Part shown: positions 49,101 through 61,100 of the stretch, piece by piece
Layout: each line of letters opens with the position of its first letter
How positions within the stretch are numbered: position 1 is the first letter of the stretch
Assembly: GCF_964204865.1 (NCBI RefSeq)
Contig: NC_135257.1
Coordinates: 3,100,001-3,164,000, forward strand
Reading direction: 5' to 3'
DNA length: 64,000 nucleotides
Origin: Styela clava
Taxonomy: Eukaryota > Chordata > Ascidiacea > Stolidobranchia > Styelidae
The notes under the pieces: model-generated
Told to the model about the DNA's origin: nothing
What the model saw: only the letters and a program-made list of their open reading frames with translations
Database searches by the model: none
Program-made: the position numbers and the translations under genes

Positions 49101-52100
49101 TGATTGAATAATATTGGATATTCTTCTTTCTTTCAAAAATAATATTCATTCTTTGCTTGCAATTTATGCTTGGAAACGTTCACATATTTTTTATGGCCTT
49201 AGGTTGATTTGTAATGCTCAAACTGTTTAATTTATTTATAGCAACTGATTTATAGTGAATCAATTAATTGATGTAAATGATTATTACTGTGACTTTTTTA
49301 TGTAAGATTTCCGTGTTTAATGAAACGTGTTCGTTTATAGCATTACAACATTCTCAGTTTTGTTCATAACTTCCTATTTTTCATAATATTTGCTTTGAGA
49401 TAAGTTTTTTATAAAAAATAATATGCCCATACTCAGATCATTATTCTACTTACAATCTGAGCATGTGCCCTCAGTCGGCAAAATAATTATTGAATTAATT
49501 TTCAGGTGCTGTACAAAATGATGCTTTGTGTTTTTTTTTTATGCAGATCTGATTTAATATTGGTGGAAGACATAAAAATAAAGTTATTACATGATATAAG
49601 TGAACTAAACAAAACATTCTACAGTAATTCACTTTTAATGAACAAGATAAATTCCAATGTGTCTTTGAAATTTTATGAGCAGTCTAAAGAATTACAAGGT
49701 TTAAAAGAAATTCAAAAGGTATTTTGTATTTGTAATTTTAGTAATACTTTGTTTTGAAAATTGTATCTTTACTATTTTCTCAAGGGGCAAGTTCAACTAT
49801 AATATGACCCATTCTAAATTATATGAAGAAAGATGGATGTGTTGGTATTGTTTTCTTGTGTACACTAAGTCATTTTTAAAGTCATCTTGTGACTTATTTA
49901 CATTTAGCAGTAGCACCTAGCTTCATCTGTAAATATATTATTTACATATGTGTCACCTTTTAATCAGGAACTGTATGGAATAGTTGATTTTCTATCTAAT
50001 GGAAGATTAGAAATAGAAGAGTCTCTGTTAGGTACAAATGAGAGGTTGGATCGCCTCCAAATTAATTATGAATCTTTGGATGATATGGCCAAAAGTTTAT
50101 CAAAAACCACAGATGATATGAAGTTACGAGAATCGGCAATATTAACAAAACTCAATTTTCAATGGCATCTGCATGGAGAAATGTTGAAAGAGGTGATTTA
50201 AACCAAAGATCTATATTTTATACAACTTTCTGTAAACAAGAAATGACAAATAAGAAAACTAAAAAACAAGAGCTAGTTAAATGAATTCAGTTTCATACCA
50301 AATATCTTACTATTTTCAATACTGCAGTTTCATTAATTATAATTGTGTTCAATTTATTTCAACAACACTAGGTCATAAAGGAAGACGATGAGATTCTCTT
50401 TTCAAACGAATTTAACAATGGATCAATTTTTTCACAAGATGTAGATGCAACCAGTCGACTGCTGTTTGCAATTCTTCAACAGAACAGTCACAGAAATGAA
50501 TTATTGAACACTTTGAAATCCAAAATGAAAAGTCATTTTCATGAGTTGGCAAACAAAACATTCTTTATATCTAAACATTTAGCTAAAAATGCCATTGCAG
50601 AACAGAAAAGGTATGGAACATTGTAATATTTTATGTAACTAAAGGGATTACCTTAAATTGATGTTCTAATTTGGGGCCTGTTAAGGGCGGCTCATAGGAT
50701 GAGACATTGCACTCCACTAATATAGAGAAAATACACATCACTTCATTGTTCTTTATGTATAGGCTTTATATGTCACTATCGTATTTGATTGTTATCATAC
50801 ATAACTTACCAATATAAAATTCTGTGTACAGAAATATTCAAGGAAATATTACTCTTCAAAAACTTTTTGACAATTTAAAAAGGATTGCGTTTGTGGTTGA
50901 AACTAATAAAGAGATCTACTCTATTGGTCTTGCAAATATGACATTTCTCCTGAATCACCAACAAAATTATTTGGAAAATGTGTCTCAGGTTGCAATGGTG
51001 AGTGATGTTAAAACAAATTGTGGAAAAGTTTTATAACTGCAAGAGATGCCTGCATTGAGAAGGGGTTGTATTCATTTATTTGTTCTTGTGTTCTTTTGTT
51101 GTCATTTTTATTTTACAATGTGCATTTTTTGCAATGAATTGACTTGTCATAAATAATTGCATATATCATTCAAGCTTCTTAGATCGTATTGTTTTTCTAA
51201 ATTTATTTTCATCTCCAATTTGAATGCTTCATTCATCCTAATATGAAATATGGTGTAATTACAGTAACTAGGACAAAGTATTTTTTGGAAGAGTATCCAT
51301 GGTAGCAAATAATTTTTGAATAACTTTAGGAAACCCTCAACTACATAACTTATGTACAAATATTCGTTCAGGAAATATCAACATCTTTACCCTGGCTGAC
51401 AAGAAACGTATCATCGATGCAAAAAAGTATTCAAAATGTAAACACAAATATGGATCACAGCTTCAATCTACTGAGCAATAATTTCAAAAATGCTGTGCAA
51501 AACATGACTACCCTTCAGAATCATTACGATGGTCTTAACAAAGTGTCTGCTGATTTGCTGGAAAATATTTCGAGCAACATATTACTGATTCAAAGCCTTA
51601 ATGAGTCACTGAGAGAGTCTGATTATAATCACAGTATTTTCTACAACAAATTGAGAACTATGAGTGAAAATTCAGGGCAATCCGTCTTATCAAAATTGAA
51701 CAAAAATATGATATATGTTGCCAACATGAGTGATAGAGTTGATTATATTATTGCAGAGCAACTTAATACAAAACTTGGTATTATGGAACAGGTAAGCTTG
51801 AATGTTTGATATGATTGCCCAAGTCATAATTGTGAATTCAGGATGTCTCTAGTGTGCATAAACCAGCTGTGTTAGTTTATTATCTATCATGCTGTTTCAG
51901 TTATTCAGCTAACATAAATGCTTGTAACAATGACCCAATCAAACTCTATAGCATGGTTACTCAACTGGCGGACTGCTGTCCGAATCCGGACCTTTCGAGT
52001 ATTTGATTCGAACCGCAATTAATTTAGATCATCAGCCCCACTTTTAAAGATTTCTTTTATAAAAAGACTTTTATAGTTTTAAATATATATGAAAAGAACT

Positions 52101-55100
52101 ATGACACCATAATAAGCAATTTTGATTAGCTAATAATCATTAGCTGGTCGAGGAAATCCGCGTTTAGAAATGTCAAAATATAATTTCTGGAAAGACCGGA
52201 CCCAAATAATTTTGAAGTTTTGTATACCCTGTGTTTTTTTGACATTACGCCGGAGCTGTTTTATGAAAGTTAATTTATGGTGTTGCATTCACTACTTATG
52301 ATAATTAACATTAATAACATTTCTTTTTTTCAATTTATTGGAAATTATGATATAAATTATTATAATATATTTTACAGATAATCAACATATCAAATATTTT
52401 GGAGAACTACAATAAGACTATTGCAAATAATCGAAGGTATGGGTTGCATCTATATATCTTTTATTCTCACACGTATGCCACTACAACTAGGCACATAATG
52501 AACAATAGAAAACATTTATTTCACAGAGGGTTCTATATTCATTGTAGATAAAAAAAGGAATTTGCTAAGTGTATTTTTTCTTTTAAGAATGTCAATGCTA
52601 CAAGAAGCCACACAAAAAGTCGAATTGGACGAACTGAAGACCAATTTGCATATTATTACACAAAATATACTTAATATCACGGAGGATCTAAACCTAGTAA
52701 ATCTTTCTGATAAATCTGACAAATTAAAAATAAAGGTACTTTGTATATTTGTGTACTTTTATGAATATAACTTATAAATATGGCAATAGTCATGACTATT
52801 ATTTTGTTTGTAGATATTGCAAAGAATCATATCAAACATGACTAAAAATACCCAAGACAATGATTTGGAGATTGGTGTGGTAAAATCAAAGGTAAGTTTT
52901 CATACCTTACAGACTCATAACTCAAAGGCAGCAACAGACTGCCTCACTTATTTCCCTCGTCGATGTAGTTTTTCCTTAATTACTGGTTGGCTATGGTCTG
53001 ACATGCGAAGGGAGAGGTAAACTGTATAGATCAGTGGTTCCCAAACTTTTTCAAAAAAATTCCACGACGGACCCCTTTCAATTTTTTTAATGATTCGCGG
53101 CCCTATGCACTTGAATAAAACATTAAAAGATCACAACAAAAAAATAAATGCGTCGTACGGTATAGTGAAAATCCTTCTCTTCACCTGTGTTTATCACAAT
53201 AAACTAACATCACAATTTTAAAAGACATTTTGAAATAAATTTTACAGAGCGAAAAACGTAAAAATATATGCATACCGTTACCGTGTGTCAAAGGCTAAAT
53301 TTGACAGCTAAAAACTAAACGTAGTGCCTCTCTGACTACTCTCTACTTAACGTCAGTCAGTAGTTTATTATTCACCAAAATGAAAATGCACTTACTGTGA
53401 ACATGAATTAAAAAAGTTTGAAATGACATTTCACGGTGAAGGGTTGCGCAAAAACCAAAGTTGGTTAACGCTACCTACCGCTCACTACAAAAGCGTAAAA
53501 CAGCGTTTCGAAGCGGACTGGCATACTTTATAATTATAAACTACCTACTGTAACTCCATCCTATACCAACAGACGCGCTAAGGCAGGGTAAGCTACACCT
53601 CGGCAGTTAGTTAACTTATAGTGGCAGCAATTGAACTTTGTCTGTGATGTCATAGATCCGCTGCTTTGTGACATCACAATGGGACACATGATCGAAACAA
53701 AAAGTGAACGATCAGTGATTGTGGGGCTCAAAAGGCGTCAAATTTGCAAATTTAAGCACTTAATATTTGCATTATTTCACTATGAGGCATAAAACAGATT
53801 TCTTTCGCGGACCTTCCGAAAGTGCTTCGCGGACCCCAAAAGGTCCGCGGACCCTAGTTTGGGAACCACTGGTATAGATGGATGTCAATCTGTCTTATTA
53901 TCCTATTTTTTTAAACTGTGTGACGCAAGAGATACTCAGGTGTGCTGCAGAGCTTTTTGGAATATTAGATTTGTATTACACATAGGCATGCATGCAATGG
54001 GCAAGCTTGTGAGACTTGAGTATCCAGTATTTAATAAGACTGGTAATATTAGTGCATTTGCCTTATTGTTGTAGTAAAGGTGATTGTCATGTTATAATTA
54101 TATTGTTATGTCATAATGTATTTGTGAACAAAATGTCTACCTTCCACCATGTTGACTTGCGCTCTTAGTTAGGCTAACAGGAAAGCAAGTTTCAACAAGT
54201 CTATTTGCTTACAAATTATATTTGATCATCCATGCAAAAGCCATCAAAATAATCTAGCCATTTGCTTCTTCATGGCTCTGAAAAACGGATTATCTGCTAT
54301 GGCTGAAATTAAAAGCAAAAAATGGAGCGACGGAACCTCATTTCAATTGCTTCTTAAAACAGGCACACACATCGCATTAACATTTGCGGAATAATTTGTT
54401 TAAAACGACCTTCATTTTTTTACAAATGTGCTGCAAATTTTTTCATTTGCTCAGTGCGCCGCGAGCAAAAAAAGTTTGAGAAACACTGGTCTATACTATA
54501 GTAGACAAGAGTTTATAACAAGAATGTAATAATGTATTCAGCACATATATAAATAATTGGCTTGCAATCTTCTAAGCATTATATGCTGACCTACCACAGA
54601 ATTAATGGCGCGTTTCTTTGTTCATCATTATTTCAATGATATTTATACATACAGATAACAAATGTAGAAAAAATGGCAATGTACCTCAATCAAAAAATTG
54701 CAAATTTGTCATATGCAACAGACCAAGAATTGAATGTCACTAAAAAGACCTTGGCAAAACTAAAACCCAGCATAAATGAAATGAAAAATGTGCTTGGTAA
54801 TGAGATAATGAAGGTGTTGGCATTCATGAATGAATCTCAGAAGTTGATAAATACAAGGTAAGGCTTTGATATGAATATTCAAATACAATAGATGGCTATT
54901 GTAAATACAAAAACACATTTAGATGTGTTTGGCTCAATGTGCATGAGTTAATCCTACTGTTGCTAACATTTTTGTAAAATAGGGAAAATATTAGTGAGTA
55001 ATTTTTTACATGTCAGCTGTTTTTACAAGACTCATAAATTCCGAAATTTTTATGCAACAGGTTCTCTATGAGCAATCTTGCTTTTTCACGCCTGGTAAAT

Positions 55101-58100
55101 GAATCAAAGATTGTCAGTATCAAAATAGGTGAACTCTTCAAACAAAGTAAATATACCATTGAAGATGTGAAAAATTTACAACTACATGGCATTTCAGCTA
55201 TGGATTCATTGAATGTATGTAATTTTGTTACATCTGTAACATCCATGTTCTCAACGAACTATGCATTGAGCAAAGTTTTCAAATGTTTTAGTACTTTATA
55301 TGACTCAGGGATGAAATATAATTTTTATTGATATATTGTGAAGTGCCCGCAATAACAATATTATAAAATAACCTAAAATTCATTTGCTTTATTTGCAGCT
55401 AAGATAATGAATTTTTATCCTTCTCAAATTTCAGATCTCATTTTGTCAATTTTTAAGACATAGTTAGTAATCACTGCAGTATTAATTTTTTTTTTTTGTG
55501 GATGTTTTTTTTTTATATATTTTAAATTGAATTTCTTTTTTATTAGTGAATGAATACCATATTGAATACTGTATGTCAAAACGAATTAAATAATATCTAG
55601 TTTTGAGCTTTCGTTAATAATATTCAATTCTGTAAACTTTTAGCTAATGAAAGAAAATGTATCAAATATTTCAAACAACACTGTCAATTTGAGACTGCTG
55701 ATGGATAATATGTCATCACTGATGAGTAGAAAACAAGAAAATCAAACTAACAAACTAACTGATTTCTTGGAATTGTATTCAATGAATTCGTATGAAATCT
55801 TTGCAACATTATCAAAGCATCAACTACAAATTTTGAATGTTGTTAACACAACAGAAAATATATCTCATAACTTGGAATATTTGGAACAGAACAACAAAGA
55901 TGCTGACTCAAAGGTTGTTGTCATTGTTAAAATAAATTTCATATAGTATAGTACTTGAGATTCTAAACAAAAGTCATAATTATTAGTAACATGGTCTGCA
56001 GAAACTTGCACAAGTTGCATGACATGTCATATTGCTCCAAATTTGTTTGTTCAAAGCGCTTTTTTTCCAGATCGAAAATATTGTGGAAAAATTGAAACAT
56101 ACTGAAAGAAATGTCTCATATGTGTTTGAAGAAATGTTCAATACTCATTCTCACATGGACTCTGTGCATCTGAATATGAATCATTCTCTGGACGAATTAA
56201 AAAAATTGACTGAAAATGAATTGGCACGTCTTCAGGATAGCCATAATTCAATATATCAAAAGTTGAATATTTTGAACATTACTGACAAACATTTGGAACA
56301 AAAGTATGTATGTGTAATTAAATTAAATTAATTGAAATTAAATTAAAAGTCAAAATTTCTAAAGGAAAAACAATCAGGCTAGGATCCAATCAGATAGTTC
56401 TGTGATGCATTCATAGGTGGCGTCAAATATTGCTAGGCCATATGTGAAACAAAATACGCGAGCCCAGTTTGAGTAGAGATGAGGTCAATAACTGAAAATT
56501 TAGGTTTTGTAATAGTAAATGGGTGCTCCAGGAGTATGTGTACCAATATGGAGGTAACTAATTTTGTTCGGATATTTTACCTACATCAAGTTGTGTGAAG
56601 GGACTGAAAGCTATGGGCAAGGGGATATTCACTTGGCTAACACAGACAGTCAGTCCCTCGTAATAGAACTAAAATAAGGAAAATCTTGGCCTAAATAAAA
56701 TTATGTTTTTTACATAGGTCATGCTTGCAACCTATAATAATATAACCTAATACAAGTGTTCATAAATGATGATAAAATTGACTTATTACTATTTAGATTT
56801 ATTGTTGTGTGTCCCAAGTATCTTATCTCTGTTATAATTATGCTATGTGCATTTTTACATATTTTAAGTAACCTCATTTTATCAGGATATTGGATCAGGA
56901 TAATAGATCAATATATATTTCTGGGTTGCTCAATGTATCCAGCAGACTTTTCTCAGATAAACTAAATGCTGTACTACAAAAAGCTACAAATAATTCCTTT
57001 GATATAAAAGTTTTAAAAGAATATAGTGGAGTGAATATGTTGCACACTAAGGTAAATAACGTCAATTTATGAACATTTGATAAATAGAAAAAGGTGAGTG
57101 ATGTTTTGACCAAAACCTCCAAATTCAGAGCTGCATGCAATTGTCACCAATGACTATATTCTGTACCGTAAAACTATGAGTTACAATTTTACTACTTTAT
57201 TTTATTAAATGAAGATAAACATTTTTATCTACTGATGATTATTTGATCATACTATACTTTCACATGGGGAAGATTATATTTGTAAGCGTATGTATGTTAG
57301 CTGAAATTAATACAGTTTCATTCAAATATTTTTTGTTCAAATTTATTGGCATTCAAACTTTTTTTATGGTACGTCAATTTCAATTTAACTTTGTACAAAT
57401 CACTTGATATAAATCACATTAATATAAATAGTTGGTTTTAATGAGTAATAAATGAAAAATATAAATTAGATATGTTTATGCTGTACAAGTTTGACAGTCC
57501 ACACACAGAATATTAAGCATTTTTCTAAATGTATTTCATAGTTGGCTTTTTTTTTACTTTATTTGAATTTACTGAAAATGTTTCTGTTTTGGAAGCTATT
57601 TTCTTTCACAAATATTTCATAGTGAGCTGAAGAATCTGCAATACACTATTCAAGGATATATTTCCTTCTTTCGTGGATTTGAAGAAGTTTTTATTTGTTC
57701 ATGTTTTAGCTGGTGAACAATTCCACATTACTTCTATCACAAAAGCTGAAAACATTGAATCAGAACATAAGTGATTTGGCTGAATCATGGAAAAGTCAAC
57801 ACGATGTTCAAACAGAGAAAATTCATATTTTTCAAAACATATCTGTGATGAACCAGCATCAAGTTGAATATTGTCTTGCATATATTGATAAAAGTAATCA
57901 AACAGTAGAAAGTATTAATCTAAAGGTATGTATGTGTCTTAATGTCACAATTTTTGTAATATTTGTAATTATTTAGGATCAATAATTCAGTGTAATTTTG
58001 GTAAAATATTTTCATTCCCTTTTCCAACTTTTATATTATTAAACTTGACACACAAAAAAATTAAAATTTAATTACACCAAAAATTGAATTATAAATAGAA

Positions 58101-61100
58101 GGAATTATATATACCAGTATATTTTTTACAGATCGATTTTACAAATTTATAATAATTTGGACAAACCCTCAACCTTATTCAATCTCTTGATAATTAGTTA
58201 TTATTTGGATTACCATTTAGCTTAATATTAATATTTTTATATATATCACATTTTTTCCAGCAAAAACCGTTTCAACATGTTGAAAACTTTTACAACTACA
58301 CTGTTTATATTTTTACAGATAGAAAATGCAAATGAAGCTATTGACAAAAGTGAACTCAGCATCACATCTATTGCAAATAGATTAATTGATACTAGCAAAC
58401 AAATTAGTGAGATATATGAAAATCTTTTATCCAAAATTAACAATATGGCGAATGATACTAAAACTCAGTACAAGACGGTATTAAAAGAATCTTTCCAAGC
58501 AATTGAGAATTCGGAAATCAACATAAGTCAGAAGTAAGCATTTATTTGTTTCTTATCATTATAAACATTTTAGAAGATAGTTTGGCCTGCCCAACCTTTT
58601 TCGTCTCATGGGCCACTTTCACGTGACAAAATTCGTTGCGGGCCACTAACGTTTGTACCAAACTTCGATACCAGCCATGTGCTGATTTCGTTAGAATTCA
58701 CATAATACCTAAATGGCAAGTTTATTGACATAAAATCAATCAAGTTAATGAATAATTAATACTTATCGATTTTAATCCGGTACTTAAGCCTATATAACAT
58801 AGTAAAAATTTAAAAAGGTCGCTTAGTAACTTTATTGGGCGGGCCGCAAAAAATAGTCCAGCAGTCTGCAGGCTGGGCAGCCATGGTTTAAGCCTTTCTT
58901 TTACATACCCACCACAGAAAATTGTTGTTTAACATTTCCGTTTTAGTTATAATGACACTTCAGTTTAAGCTAGGTTAAAATTGATCTTTTGAGGTAAATA
59001 AGCTAAAAAAACTTTTATTCATAACATTTGGTAGTAATTACAAGCCCATATCTCTGTTTAGATTACATGATTACAACAATGAGCAAGTGCTTTCAGTGGG
59101 TCTTCTTCATGATATTCTACATGCAATAGAACAAAACAACTCTGACATTATAAAAAGCATTGAAAATCTGCAGCATACAAAAGAACTTCTTGAACATGAG
59201 TCAAATGTAAGATTTGTTAGTTTTTGCGAAAACTTAGTGTTAAACTAAAGTGAGGAATCATAGGGATAGAATCATATGATAAACCATGGCCTCTCGGCTG
59301 GTTACCAGTTCATGCAAGGTATAATTCACTAGTTGATGTTTCGTATGCATGGACTTTGGGGGTGAAGGTAGCTCTAACTTATCAGCAGTTATTTGATCCA
59401 CTCTATAAACCACGTCAGGAGTCCAGTGCAATCTTCTCACCCATTTTTTGCCCATTTATTATCTAGATCTTTGGTTTTCAATTTTAGGCTAGTGTGTTTG
59501 TAAAAATAAAGCAAAACCTTGCAACCTTATATTTAAAAAAAAATTGAATCACAGAAATTATTGTCATAACTAGGTCCCGTTATTTCAAGTGTTTCCAATT
59601 TACAGCACATAACAAATTCACCAACCGACATGATAAAAGCAGTTAAATGATTTGCAACTGATGTATACACATCAGTGGTGTCTAATACAGTGCTAATTTT
59701 CATTGTATGTATACATCAGTTGAATATTCATTTAACTTATGTATACAAAGGATGAAAAGTGGCCCTGTGTTTGGCACCACTGATAGTTTGGTACTGATTT
59801 ATAGACCAATGGTTGAAAGTCTCTTTGCTAGATAATTTATGTTGCCTAATCTATTCCAGTATGATTTTTTGTCTTGTTGGAAACACAAGCTTTGTTCTTG
59901 AGGTGTTCTCGCACTGAATAATTTTACAATGTACTGTTTTTCAACCTAGATAAAATGGGATGAATTGGGCATGTTCTTTTCACCTGTTGTTTTCTAGATC
60001 CACTGACTTGAATTGAATCAAGTTCTATCAGTGAATTGCATGTATGCTCTCTCTCAAATACTTTTTCTACTTCAGTTTGAGAGCTTAGGACCTTGGATCA
60101 GACGAACGTGTATATACATATACTCAATATACCAGTATATATATATATATATAACTATATTTCTTATACAGAGAGTTCGAAATGCATTACTTAATGTAAC
60201 AAGTATTGTTACACCATTACAAAGAGAAGTGGAAATACTGCAGACATCTTTGTTGGGAACTCACACCAGTCACAATAATTCTTTTATAAATATAAAGAAT
60301 GAGACTGTGCAGAATGCAGCAAATATTGAAAATATTTTGGAGAAACTTACAAATGATCTGTATCCCACTAACCTTACTGAAAAGGTTAATATGCTGGTTA
60401 AAGATCAGATAAAAATGTTAGAGGAGCAAATGGCATTGGGTATTAAGGTATGCTAAACTTACTAAGGCTGTTTTTCTGTGCTGACATTCAATCTAATATT
60501 AATTTCAGAAATTTTTCAATGTGTAGTTTATACATTGATGTAGGTAAAAAAAGTATTGTATCATACAGAAGATATATGTATCAAATTGTTATTCAGAAAT
60601 TTGTTTTCATACCCAGGTATCATATGTATCAGAAAAACTCAAGAAAACTGATGAAGATTTTGCTGACAAATTCATGAAATTATCTTTGAGGTATGTTATT
60701 TTGTGTATTCAATTCAAAATAATACATTGAGTACATATTTGAAATATGTTCCCATTCTTGTATCTAAAAAAAAATGAATTCTGTTTAGAATTACTGAAAA
60801 TGACAACTCATTGTCTCCCATGAAAGAAAAAATTAATCAAACGGTAAAGTCTTTTGATGATGAAATCTTTGATTTGAGATTCAAGATGTCTAACTATTCG
60901 GAAAGTGTCTCATTGTTGACTCAATATAACTCATCCACAGCAATAAGAGTGAAGGTAAGTAAAAGTAAATATACAACATGGTGTTACACGACTATGCTAC
61001 CAAAGTAATAAAACATAATTATATTCTATAAGTCTTAAAAATATTCAATTTTTCAATTCAATTTAATTCTTCAATTCAAAGTCCTTAGAAGAAGCTATCA

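Noticed and set aside
57610-57660. Possible extra exon of the giant gene after a TTTCATAG acceptor
   Set aside because: Exons 56886-57051 and 57710-57925 already join at phase 0, and this stretch has no GT donor keeping the frame.
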